From JANNSX01 sp041397825 (GTDB taxonomy: Bacteria > Pseudomonadota > Alphaproteobacteria > Rhizobiales > Hyphomicrobiaceae): a stretch of DNA of 64,000 nucleotides. The notes below the pieces were generated by a model. It was not told the origin of the DNA. It worked only from the letters and a program-made list of their open reading frames with translations, and made no database searches. The DNA lies in assembly GCA_041397825.1 (NCBI GenBank), contig JAWKVX010000007.1, forward strand, positions 62,001-126,000. Reading direction: 5' to 3'. Made by a program: the position numbers and the translations under genes. Positions 32,207 through 40,586 of the stretch are shown here, piece by piece (position 1 is the stretch's first letter; every line of letters starts with the position of its first letter).

Positions 32207-33370
32207 ATGCTCAGGATGACACGCCGTACCTTCATCAAGGCCAGCGCCGGTGTGGCGGGCGCTGCGGCCCTGCCGATGCCCGCCGTGCATGCCGCCGATC
32301 CTATCAAGATCGGTGTCGTCCAACCCTTCTCCGGCGGCCTGGAGCTGTTCGGCGGTCAGGCAAAGCTCGGCCTCGATCTCGCAGCCGCCGAGATCAATGG
32401 CGCCGGCGGCATCATGGGGCGCCAGATCGAGCTGATCTACGAAGACGACAAGACCGATCCGAAGACCGCGGTCGAGCGGACGGCGTCGCTCATCCGCAAG
32501 GATGGCGTCATTGCCGTCTCGGGGCCCATCACCTCGAACAACCGCGACGCGATGATGCCGACGCTGTCGCGCGCGAAGGTACCGTTGCTCTATGCGACCA
32601 ACTACGAGGGCGGCGGCTGCGATCGCTATCTCTTCTGCTTCAACACGGTGCCCAATCAGGAACTCGAGAAGCTCCTGCCGAAGATGAAGGATATCGGCGG
32701 GCCGAGCTTCTATTTCTTCGGTGCCGACTACATCTGGCCGCAGAAGATGTTCGAGGCGGGCGAGAAGATCGTCGCCGCCGCCGGTGGCTCGGTCGCCGGC
32801 AAGGAGTTCACGCCCTGGGGCGTCAAGGATTTCGCACCGGTGATCCGCCGCATCCAGGCGTCGGGCGCCAAGGTGCTGGTTTTCGCGCTACCGGGGGCTG
32901 ACGGCATCACCTTCATCCGGCAGGCGGAGGATCTCGGTCTCCTCAAGGAGCTGAAGGTTGCCTTCCTCGGCTTCGGCGAGCTCTATCTCGGAGCCTTCGG
33001 CGAGGGTAAGGCGCAGGACATGTGGGTGGCGCTTCCCTTTGCGCAGTCACTCGACACCGAACCGGTGAAGACTTTCGTAGCCAACATCCAGAAGGCCGGC
33101 GGCGAGGGCTCACCGGTGTCGCAGTACGCCTTCACGCACTACGTCTCGCTCTATGCGGCGAAGGCGGCATTCGAGAAGTCGGGCTCGATCGACAGCGAGG
33201 CGCTCGTCAGCGGTCTCGAGGGCATCTCGATCGATGGGCCGACGGGGAAGGTCACGGTCGGTGCTGATCATCACGTAACGCTCGAGATGTTCACGGCCAA
33301 GACCGAGGGAGCCGGCCTGAAGATCGTCGAGGATCTCGGCCAGGTTGCGCCAGCCCCCGGTTGTGCCTGA
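32207..33370 (+). CDS. HAAT/Liv-type ABC transporter substrate-binding protein
   Basis: A 387-residue periplasmic binding protein with a twin-arginine-like signal (TRRTFIKASAGVAGAAALP, mature from about AADPIKIG). The peripla_BP_6 fold is shown by KIGVVQPFSGGLELFGGQ, GGIMGRQIELIYEDDKTDP and AVSGPITSNNRDAMMPT. It belongs to the branched-chain amino acid/amide group rather than sugars. Ligand unknown; a downstream cysteine hydrolase hints at an amide, ureide or related nitrogen compound. Start ATG 32207, with GGGGAGGAAG upstream. First of six tightly packed genes. Confidence 0.9.
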   Translation: MLRMTRRTFIKASAGVAGAAALPMPAVHAADPIKIGVVQPFSGGLELFGGQAKLGLDLAAAEINGAGGIMGRQIELIYEDDKTDPKTAVERTASLIRKDGVIAVSGPITSNNRDAMMPTLSRAKVPLLYATNYEGGGCDRYLFCFNTVPNQELEKLLPKMKDIGGPSFYFFGADYIWPQKMFEAGEKIVAAAGGSVAGKEFTPWGVKDFAPVIRRIQASGAKVLVFALPGADGITFIRQAEDLGLLKELKVAFLGFGELYLGAFGEGKAQDMWVALPFAQSLDTEPVKTFVANIQKAGGEGSPVSQYAFTHYVSLYAAKAAFEKSGSIDSEALVSGLEGISIDGPTGKVTVGADHHVTLEMFTAKTEGAGLKIVEDLGQVAPAPGCA

Positions 33371-33373
33371 TCG

Positions 33374-34135
33374 ATGGACCAGGCGGCGCAGCGGAGCCGG
33401 CCGGTGCCGGCTCCGTTCCTCGAGATCAGGGGCCTGACGAAGCTGTTCGGCGGCGTCCGCGCCGTCGATGAGCTCGACCTCACGATCGGCGCCGACGAGA
33501 TGCGCTGCGTCATCGGTCCTAACGGTTGCGGCAAGACGACTCTCTTCAATCTGGTGACCGGCTATCTGTCGCCGACCAGCGGAGTGATCCGCTTCCAGGG
33601 CCGTGACATCCTCGGGCTCTCGCTCTACGAGATTGCGCGGTCGGGCATCGTGCGGAAATTCCAGGTCCCTTCCGTCTTCCCGAGCCTGACGGTTATGGAG
33701 AATGTCGAGAGTGCGCGCCATGCGGGTCGTCAACGGCACGACAGCGGAGATCGCGAAGAGATCGATCGGCTGCTCGCGACGGTAAGGCTGGAACGGCAGC
33801 GCCAGGAGCTTGCCGGTAACCTGTCGCACGGACAGAAGCAATGGCTTGAGCTCGCCATGGTGCTCGCGACGTCGCCGCTCCTGATCCTGCTCGACGAGCC
33901 GGCGGCCGGTATGACGAAGGTCGAGAAGGCCGAGACGGTCCGGCTGCTCGGCACGATCCGGCGCGAGACTCGGGTGAGCGCGCTGGTGATCGAGCACGAC
34001 ATGGATTTCGTCGAGGCGCTCGACTGCCCGGTGTCTGTGATGATGATGGGCAAGATGGTGGCCGATGGCAGCTTCGCGGAGGTTCGCGAGGATCCGCAAG
34101 TCCGCGAAGCCTATCTCGGGCCGTCTCATGGCTAG
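33374..34135 (+). CDS. ABC transporter ATP-binding protein, LivG type
   Basis: A 253-residue ATPase: Walker A GPNGCGKTT (about 53-61), LivG-like loop FQVPSVFPSLTVMENV, signature LSHGQKQWLELAMVLA, Walker B LLILLDEPAAGM and switch His in IEHDMDFVEAL. LivG-type sequences have the HGQ signature and BCATP C-terminal tail seen here. It works with the LivF-type ATPase and the two permeases. Starts 3 bases after the binding-protein stop and overlaps the next gene by 8 bases. Confidence 0.93.
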   Translation: MDQAAQRSRPVPAPFLEIRGLTKLFGGVRAVDELDLTIGADEMRCVIGPNGCGKTTLFNLVTGYLSPTSGVIRFQGRDILGLSLYEIARSGIVRKFQVPSVFPSLTVMENVESARHAGRQRHDSGDREEIDRLLATVRLERQRQELAGNLSHGQKQWLELAMVLATSPLLILLDEPAAGMTKVEKAETVRLLGTIRRETRVSALVIEHDMDFVEALDCPVSVMMMGKMVADGSFAEVREDPQVREAYLGPSHG

Positions 34136-34838
34136 CGACGCGAAAGGCGATGGGCTGAAAGTCGAGGGTGTCGTTGCCGGCTATGGCGGGGGCGTGGTGA
34201 TCGACGATCTGTCCTTCGCGGTGGCGCCGGGCGAGACAGTCGCAATTCTTGGGCGCAACGGCGTCGGCAAGACGACGCTCTTGCGGACCATCATGGGATT
34301 GCGACGGCCGAAGCGTGGGACCATCACGTTTGCCGGCAAGCGGATCGACCAGAGAGAACCTTTCGAGATCGCCCGCAGCGGCATCGGCTACGTGCCGCAG
34401 GGTCGCGAGATCTTTGCCGAGCTCACGGTTGAGGAAAATCTGCTGCTCGGCAACCTGAGAGCCACCGGCGCTGACGAGATCTATGCCATCTTCCCGGCCC
34501 TGGCCGAGAAACGCCGCATCCAGGCGGGCCGGCTCTCCGGAGGCCAACAGCAACAGCTCGCGATCGGCCGGGCGCTGATGGCAAGACCGCGACTGCTGTT
34601 GCTCGACGAGCCATCGGAGGGGATTCAGCCGTCGGTCGTAGGCGAGATCGCAGGAGTCCTAGGCCGGATCGTCCGCGAGAGCGCCATGGCGATCGTGCTG
34701 GTTGAGCAGAACATCGAAATGGCGCTCGGTCTGGCAAGCCGGGCCGACCTGATCGACCATGGCCGCATCGTTGCCAGCGAGAGCACCGCGACGCTACGTG
34801 CCAATCCCCACCTGATTGAACAGCATATGGCGCTGTAG
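34128..34838 (+). CDS. ABC transporter ATP-binding protein, LivF type
   Basis: A 236-residue ATPase with Walker A GRNGVGKTTLLRT, GYVPQGREIFAELTVEENLLLG (typical LivF), signature LSGGQQQQLAIGRALM and Walker B LLLLDEPSEGIQPS. Start at ATG 34128 inside the livG-like gene (8-base overlap) gives translational coupling; the open frame from 34065 is the neighbour's shadow. Second ATPase of the importer. Confidence 0.93.
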   Translation: MASDAKGDGLKVEGVVAGYGGGVVIDDLSFAVAPGETVAILGRNGVGKTTLLRTIMGLRRPKRGTITFAGKRIDQREPFEIARSGIGYVPQGREIFAELTVEENLLLGNLRATGADEIYAIFPALAEKRRIQAGRLSGGQQQQLAIGRALMARPRLLLLDEPSEGIQPSVVGEIAGVLGRIVRESAMAIVLVEQNIEMALGLASRADLIDHGRIVASESTATLRANPHLIEQHMAL

Positions 34839-34845
34839 AAAACCC

Positions 34846-35709
34846 ATGGACCAAGTTGCGACGGCGATACTCGATACCTCCAATGCGATCCTGGTGTTGA
34901 TGTTGGTATCGCTCGGCCTGGCGATCATCTTCGGCCTGATGAACGTCATCAACATGGCGCATGGCGAGTTCCTGATGCTCGGCGGCTACGCAATCATGCA
35001 GCTCGGCGCATTCGGGTTGCCATTCTTCGTGGCTCTCGCCCTCGCACCCCTGATCGTCGCTGTGATCGGCCTCATCGTCGAGGAACTCGTCATCAGCCGC
35101 ACCTATCATCGGCTCATCGACACCATTCTGGCGACCTGGGGCCTGGCGCTGATGCTGCGCCAGGCGGTCATTCTTCAGTACGGACCGATCTCCTACGGGG
35201 TCGCGCCGCCGAATGTCGGCTTTGTGCAGGTGTTCGGGGGGCAGTACCCGGTCTATCGCCTGATCGTCATGGGGGTCAGCCTTGCGACCATACTGGCGAC
35301 CTTCGCCTTCTTCTTCGCCACCCGATGGGGGCTTGCCGCACGTGCCGTGATCGCCAATCGAGACATGGCGGCCTGTCTCGGCATCAACACGCGGTTTCTC
35401 GACAGGATCACCTTTGCCTTCGGTGCGGGGCTTGCTGGACTGGCGGGAGCGGCGATGGCTCCGATCATCTCGATCGATCCGAATTCTGGGCTCGGCTGGG
35501 TCGTGCCTGCCTTCCTCTCGATCCTTGTCGGCGGATTGGGCACCGTCTCGGGGCCCCTCGCGGGCGCGGCGGGTGTCGGCGGGCTCGACAGCCTGACCGC
35601 GACGTTCGCTTCACCGGTTTGGGCTCAGCTCGTCGTGTTCACGGCCGCCATCCTGGTGATCCGGCTGTTCCCGAATGGCCTCGTATCGCGCCGCCGCAGG
35701 GAAGCCTGA
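34846..35709 (+). CDS. ABC transporter permease, LivH type
   Basis: A 287-residue membrane permease with about eight hydrophobic helices. Landmarks are GLAIIFGLMNVINMAHGEFLMLGGY (quoted in part: NMAHGEFLMLGGY), RAVIANRDMAACLGIN in the coupling loop, and LSILVGGLGTVSGPLAGA. It pairs with the LivM-type permease. ATG 34846 lies 7 bases after the LivF stop; its TGA shares a base with the next ATG (TGATG). Confidence 0.93.
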   Translation: MDQVATAILDTSNAILVLMLVSLGLAIIFGLMNVINMAHGEFLMLGGYAIMQLGAFGLPFFVALALAPLIVAVIGLIVEELVISRTYHRLIDTILATWGLALMLRQAVILQYGPISYGVAPPNVGFVQVFGGQYPVYRLIVMGVSLATILATFAFFFATRWGLAARAVIANRDMAACLGINTRFLDRITFAFGAGLAGLAGAAMAPIISIDPNSGLGWVVPAFLSILVGGLGTVSGPLAGAAGVGGLDSLTATFASPVWAQLVVFTAAILVIRLFPNGLVSRRRREA

Positions 35710-36728
35710 TGAAGATCTCGTCAGCCAACCTGCTTGGGCTCGGTGCACTGGTTCTGCTCGTCGTCATGCCGGTCGTGGTCTCGTCCTGGGTCGCAGCCGA
35801 CTTCGGCATGTACTTCGTCTATGCGATCTTCGCTGTCAGTCTGGCCTTTCTCTGGGGCCATGTCGGCCTGCTGTCGCTCGGCCATGCGGTCTATTTCGGC
35901 ATCGGCGCCTATGCCATGAGTATCGTCACACTCGGCATGGTGCCGGGACTGTCGTGGCTAGTCTCGGCCTGGGTCGGCCTCGCGGCCGCGGTGGTTTTGG
36001 CGGGTGCATTCGCATGGCTCGTCGGCTCGCTCTTCTTCGCCGGCCGAAGACCACTGCGCGGCGCCTTCCTTGGCATCGTCACGTTGGCGCTGGCCGTCAT
36101 CATCGAGCGGCTGGCGATCAACAGCACGTTTCTTGGAGGTCTGAATGGTCTGCTCGGGGTGCCGCCGATGTCGCTTGGCTTGAACGGTGGCGGACCGGAG
36201 ATCGTCGAGCCTCTCGCTGTTTTCTACGCCATGCTCGGTCTGCTGGCTGTGGTCTCGGCACTCGTGCTCGCAATCCAGAAGAGCCGTTTCGGTCTGGCAC
36301 TGGCATCGGTGCGCGAGAACGAGCTGCGCGCCTCGACGCTCGGTCACGACGCCACCAGGCTGAAAGTTCGTGCCATGGCGGTCTCCGGCGCACTGGCGGG
36401 TTTGGCCGGAGCGCTTTTCGTCGTTCAATTCGGCTTCGCCTCGCCGTCGCTGATCGGCTTCACGCTCTCGGCAGACGTTCTCATCTGGGTGGCGCTGGGC
36501 GGCAGAGGCCATATCGTGTCGGCAGCTCTCGGTGCGATCGGCGTTCGTTACCTCGAGAGTCAGTTGTCCGATATGATCGGCGCCACCTGGCCGCTTGCGC
36601 TCGGCGCCGTCTTCGTGTTGTGCGTCATCGTCTTTCCGCGTGGCGTGTTCGGCGAGGTGATCGGCTGGATCGATGCCGTACGGGCTCTACGCGAAAAGGC
36701 GGATGTCAGGCAGACCGCGGCAATGTGA
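35709..36728 (+). CDS. ABC transporter permease, LivM type
   Basis: A 339-residue permease with eight to nine hydrophobic helices. LivM features are WGHVGLLSLGHAVYFGIGAYA, VRENELRASTLGHDATRLK in the cytoplasmic loop and GRGHIVSAALGAIGV. Starts by TGATG overlap with the LivH gene. Completes the importer: binding protein, two ATPases, two permeases. Confidence 0.93.
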   Translation: MKISSANLLGLGALVLLVVMPVVVSSWVAADFGMYFVYAIFAVSLAFLWGHVGLLSLGHAVYFGIGAYAMSIVTLGMVPGLSWLVSAWVGLAAAVVLAGAFAWLVGSLFFAGRRPLRGAFLGIVTLALAVIIERLAINSTFLGGLNGLLGVPPMSLGLNGGGPEIVEPLAVFYAMLGLLAVVSALVLAIQKSRFGLALASVRENELRASTLGHDATRLKVRAMAVSGALAGLAGALFVVQFGFASPSLIGFTLSADVLIWVALGGRGHIVSAALGAIGVRYLESQLSDMIGATWPLALGAVFVLCVIVFPRGVFGEVIGWIDAVRALREKADVRQTAAM

Positions 36729-36831
36729 CTTCGTCTGCCAGGGGCGGCGAGTCGTCGACGTTGCACAAGAAGCGGACGGGAGCCGACTGGCGCACCTGGG
36801 AGTTGGCTCAATTCGAACGGAGACCAATGTT

Positions 36832-37473
36832 ATGAAGATCGACGCCTTCTCCTCGCACCGCAACGCCGAGCGTGCGACGCTTGATGCCAAGCGGGCCGCC
36901 GTTCTCGTCGTCGACATGGTCAATGATTTCTGCAAGCCAGGTGGCGCCATGGTGCTGCCGGGCGCCGAAATCCTCGTGCCGAAGCAGAGGTCCGTGATCG
37001 ATGCGGCTCGCGATGTCGGCGCCCCCATCGTCTGGATCCATGACAGCCATCGCAAGAACATGCGCCGGGACCGCGAGTTCCTGAAGCGAAGCCAGCATTG
37101 CATAGAGGGGACGTGGGGCGTCGAGATCGTCGAAGAGCTCGGGGCGTTGGATGAGGACATCCACGTCGTCAAGCACCGCTACTCGGCGTTCTACCAGACA
37201 GACCTTGATCTGGTGCTCAAAGACATGATGGTCAGTCAGGTCGTCGTCTTCGGCGTCGTGACCAACATTTGTGTCCGCTCGACCGTGCATGATGCCTTCT
37301 TCAACGGCTATGAGGTCGTCGTCCCGCGCGATTGCTGTGCCGCCACCGGTCCCCGAGAGCACGAGAGCACCCTCTACGACATCGCCACGCATTTCGGTGT
37401 GGTAAGCGACGCTATGACCGTCGCTCATGCGCTGCGGACGGGGGGAGCGGTCGAAAACCAGGAGCCTGCCTGA
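36832..37473 (+). CDS. isochorismatase-family cysteine hydrolase
   Basis: A 213-residue cytoplasmic hydrolase with the full catalytic triad Asp28 (LVVDMVNDF), Lys114 (VVKHRYSAF) and Cys147 (VVTNICVRS), the last within a cis-peptide loop. Relatives cleave amides, ureides, biuret, N-carbamoyl compounds or nicotinamide. Its place after the importer suggests it acts on the imported compound (inference). ATG 36832 has ACGGAGA upstream; the long upstream frame overlaps the permease and is not used. Confidence 0.88.
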   Translation: MKIDAFSSHRNAERATLDAKRAAVLVVDMVNDFCKPGGAMVLPGAEILVPKQRSVIDAARDVGAPIVWIHDSHRKNMRRDREFLKRSQHCIEGTWGVEIVEELGALDEDIHVVKHRYSAFYQTDLDLVLKDMMVSQVVVFGVVTNICVRSTVHDAFFNGYEVVVPRDCCAATGPREHESTLYDIATHFGVVSDAMTVAHALRTGGAVENQEPA

Positions 37474-37595
37474 GGCGGGACGGTCTCTTGGCGCACGTGA
37501 CGGAAGATTGCGTATCGATGGGGCTTTCCGGCCAAGCTCCGCTTTCTCGCCCACGGCAGGAGGCATAGTATCGCTTGAAACCGCAGAGCCCACCG

Positions 37596-38726
37596 ATGAC
37601 CGCATCTCGAGATCAGCCACTCACCGAGCTCTTTCGCGTCGGTATCGCCGTCATTCCGCGGTTCAACATGATGGCCCTGACCGGGGTGCTCGAGCCCATG
37701 AGGGTCGCCAATTACCTGTCGACGACGCCGCTCTTTGCATGGAGCCTGGTCTCGGAGGCCGGAGGCCGGGTGGTGGCGAGCAACGGCCTCGACGTCGCGA
37801 CAATGGCCGCGGCTGACGACAAGCAGCGGCTTGACCTCGCCATTGGCTGCGGGAGCTGGGGCGCTGAGCACGACAACTCGCGCAGCCTGCATCGCTGGCT
37901 GAGACAGGCCCGGCGCCAGGGAGCCCGGCTCGGGGCTATCGATCTCGGCATCTACCTCCTGGCACGCGCGGGCCTTCTCCAGGGGCATCGGGTGACGGCT
38001 CATCACTCCTGGAGCTCGGGCTTCGCGGAGACGTTCCCCGACGTCGAGGTCGTGGATAGTCTCTATACCATCGAGGATGGTCTCATCACGATGGCCGGCG
38101 GCACCACCGGCATCGACGTGATGTTGCGGCTCGTTGCGGAGCGGCACGGTCAGCAACTTGCCGCCGAGGTCGCCGATCAGATCCTGCACCATCCCATTCG
38201 TGAGCCGGCATTGCCGCAACGGCGCACGCTCGGCGGGTTGAAGCCCGAGGTTCACCCCGTCGTTCGAGCCGCCATCGAGCTCATGCAGGCTCGCATCGCC
38301 GAGCCGCTCAGCATGCCCGAAATCGCGGCCGAGGTGGGCACGTCGCAACGCCAGCTGGAACGGCTGTTCGGGCAGTCGATGGGTTGCTCGGCGGTCCGCC
38401 TCAATCTGCTGCTTCGGCTGCAGAACGCCCGCGTGCTCTTGAACAGCACGCGGCTGTCGATCCGCGAGGTATCGGCAGCCTCCGGGTTCAACAGCCTCTC
38501 CTATTTCTCACAGGTCTTCACCCGGACCTTCGGCAAGCGACCGAGCGCCTATCGGCACTCATGGCCTTCGGGCGATCCGGCACCGGCTTGGCGAGGCACA
38601 GTCTTCGACTACCTGGAGCGCGCCAAGAGTGAGATGGGTCGGCGAGCCAATCTGGACTGGATCGAGCCTCGTCCCGCGCAGGTCTCGCCGGCGAAGAGGT
38701 CTCCGCGTCGCCGGAAGGTCGGCTAG
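37596..38726 (+). CDS. GlxA-type AraC-family transcriptional regulator
   Basis: A 376-residue regulator with an N-terminal DJ-1/PfpI-like domain (about 12-190) and a C-terminal AraC DNA-binding domain (about 230-330: MPEIAAEVGTSQRQLERLFGQ and LSIREVSAASGFNSLSYFSQVFTRTFG quoted in part). Relatives such as GbdR, CdhR and ArgR respond to betaine, carnitine, dimethylglycine or arginine. The usual nucleophile-elbow Cys is absent: GAIDLGIYLLA replaces GAICTGAF. A TTG at 37575 is an alternative start. It probably controls either the importer operon upstream or the convergent GcvT-like gene. Confidence 0.88.
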   Translation: MTASRDQPLTELFRVGIAVIPRFNMMALTGVLEPMRVANYLSTTPLFAWSLVSEAGGRVVASNGLDVATMAAADDKQRLDLAIGCGSWGAEHDNSRSLHRWLRQARRQGARLGAIDLGIYLLARAGLLQGHRVTAHHSWSSGFAETFPDVEVVDSLYTIEDGLITMAGGTTGIDVMLRLVAERHGQQLAAEVADQILHHPIREPALPQRRTLGGLKPEVHPVVRAAIELMQARIAEPLSMPEIAAEVGTSQRQLERLFGQSMGCSAVRLNLLLRLQNARVLLNSTRLSIREVSAASGFNSLSYFSQVFTRTFGKRPSAYRHSWPSGDPAPAWRGTVFDYLERAKSEMGRRANLDWIEPRPAQVSPAKRSPRRRKVG

Positions 38727-39895
38727 TTCGCGAGACCGCGTGGGATTCGTTTCTCGGGATCGTAGAAGGGGAGCGCCGTGACGCGGGCCTCGGCCGCCTC
38801 GCCGCCGCCACTCCTCAGCATCACGTCCTCTCCCAGCCAATCTGCCAACGACTCGAACCGGGCATAGCCGATGCCGGCCTCGAGTGTCGGCGACCAGGCC
38901 CCGGTCGTGATGCGACCGACGTCACGTCCGTCCTTGAGGACTCGCATGCCCGAGACCGGAGTGGTGCTGGAGCTGATGACGCCGAGCAGTAGCGGACGCC
39001 GGTCGGCGGATCTGAGGGCCTGCCGTCCGACGAACGCGCCGGCATCGAGGTCGACGAATTTTCCGAGACCGGCCTGATAGGGATTGAGCCCCTCGTCGAT
39101 ATCCGTGCCATTGTCCAGGATGCCGGCCTCGATACGGCGAATTCCCATGGATTCGAGACTGCCGGCCACCAAGCCATGGGCCCGGCCGACCTCGAGCAGG
39201 TGTGTCCAAAGCGACGGGCCGTCGGGCGCGACGTGTCGCGTGTAGAGCTCGAAACCCATCTCGCCGGTCCAGCCCGTGCGTGAGACATAGAGCTCTTGCC
39301 CGGCGATGCGGCATGGGCGGATATGAAAGTAGGCGAGTGCGTGCGCCTGCTCGCGGTCCCAGACATCGGCGAGGATGTCGAACGCCTTCGGGCCCTGAAC
39401 CTGAATCACCCAGGAGCGGGGATCGGTGATCTGGACATCGAGGCCGATCGACAGCGCTTTGAGCCAGGGCACGAACTCGCCGTCTGCCGGCACATACCAA
39501 TAGAGCGACTCGTCCAACCGAAATAGAACGCCATCCATAAGGACACCGCCGTCGTCGCGGCAGGCAATGCAGTAACGGCCGACGCCGATCCTCAACGTGT
39601 CGACGCGGCGGCAGAAGACGCGCCGCAGGAGCTCCGGCGCCTCGCGACCGGAAATCTGGATGGGATGCTCAGGCACGTCGTAGAGGACGGCATGGCTCTT
39701 CAGCGTTCGATAGGCCGCGACCGGGTCGTCTCCCCAGCCGAGCGCATAGAAGCGACCGCTGTAGAGGCCCCAGACCATGTCTGGTCTCGCATAGCAGGTC
39801 GCGTAGGGTGAGAAGCTGTATCGTTTCGACGAAAGCCTGATGACCGAATGCGAGGCGGCATAGCCCCGCTGCTTTCCATCTGCCGCTTGGCTCAC
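38723..39895 (-). CDS. GcvT-like aminomethyltransferase-family protein
   Basis: A 390-residue protein of the folate-binding GcvT/DmdA superfamily. Recognisable parts are LYDVPEHPIQISG, WVIQVQGPKAFDIL, the SRTGWTGEMGFELY block, GLVAGSLESMGIRRIEAGI and a C-terminal barrel with IGYARF. Such proteins demethylate glycine, dimethylglycine-type or DMSP substrates with tetrahydrofolate. No other glycine-cleavage genes are near, so a stand-alone catabolic demethylase is likely; the neighbouring GlxA-type regulator supports a methylated-amine theme. Starts with GTG 39895, GGGAG 7 bases upstream. Overlaps the convergent regulator gene by 4 bases. Confidence 0.85.
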   Translation of the reverse strand: MSQAADGKQRGYAASHSVIRLSSKRYSFSPYATCYARPDMVWGLYSGRFYALGWGDDPVAAYRTLKSHAVLYDVPEHPIQISGREAPELLRRVFCRRVDTLRIGVGRYCIACRDDGGVLMDGVLFRLDESLYWYVPADGEFVPWLKALSIGLDVQITDPRSWVIQVQGPKAFDILADVWDREQAHALAYFHIRPCRIAGQELYVSRTGWTGEMGFELYTRHVAPDGPSLWTHLLEVGRAHGLVAGSLESMGIRRIEAGILDNGTDIDEGLNPYQAGLGKFVDLDAGAFVGRQALRSADRRPLLLGVISSSTTPVSGMRVLKDGRDVGRITTGAWSPTLEAGIGYARFESLADWLGEDVMLRSGGGEAAEARVTALPFYDPEKRIPRGLAN

Positions 39896-40122
39896 ATCCG
39901 GTCTCCCATGCTGATGGCTCTGGCAATGCCCGCCCTGTCCGCCTCGATCCGCCCTCGGCTGTGCAGTGTAGATGTCCCGCGCGCGATCGTCAGCAGCCTG
40001 GTGGGCGGGTTGTCGAGGCGGAGCGGGGAGGCCCGCGCCCGATGGTCGGTTGACTTTGCGCCTGCGGACAAACTAATGCCGCAAGCGGGCATGAGACTTA
40101 CGAGGATGCGGAGGACGTCCCA

Positions 40123-40473
40123 TTGCGTGCAAACTTGAGCTGTCTCGGCATGGCGTTGATCCTCGCCACGGCTCCGTTCTCGGCCGGCCGGGCCGATGAG
40201 GCCACTGAGATCGCCGCCGGCAAGGCCATGGCCGAGACCTACTGTTCTTCCTGTCATGCGGTCGGATCCGATGGCGACAGCCCGCGCGAGGGTGCACCCC
40301 GGTTCCGAGAGCTCGGTCAGAGGTTTCCCATCGAGAATCTCGCAGAGGCGCTGGCCGAGGGCATCATGACGGGGCATCCCGACATGCCGGAGTTCGAGCT
40401 GACGCCGGATGAGATCGGTGTGTTCCTCATGTATCTGCAGAGTATTCAGGTGACGGCGCCGATCTCTCCCTAG
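40123..40473 (+). CDS. periplasmic monohaem cytochrome c
   Basis: A 116-residue exported protein: signal peptide about 1-24 (ending RADE), haem motif CSSCH (about 41-45) and a distal Met ligand candidate in HPDMPEFE. Class I cytochrome c fold. Predicted periplasmic electron carrier. Starts with TTG at 40123; GGAGG lies 9 bases upstream and no better ATG is in frame. It is alone on its strand, 113 bases before the amidohydrolase. Confidence 0.85.
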   Translation: MRANLSCLGMALILATAPFSAGRADEATEIAAGKAMAETYCSSCHAVGSDGDSPREGAPRFRELGQRFPIENLAEALAEGIMTGHPDMPEFELTPDEIGVFLMYLQSIQVTAPISP

Positions 40474-40586
40474 ATGTGAATCCGACCAATCTCTCGTGAG
40501 GGCCAACGCGCCGCAGCGCAACGCTGTACGCGAGCCCGTCGTGCCGCGTACAGTCCGCCAATCCTATCCGAGCCCGGGGAGCTGCC

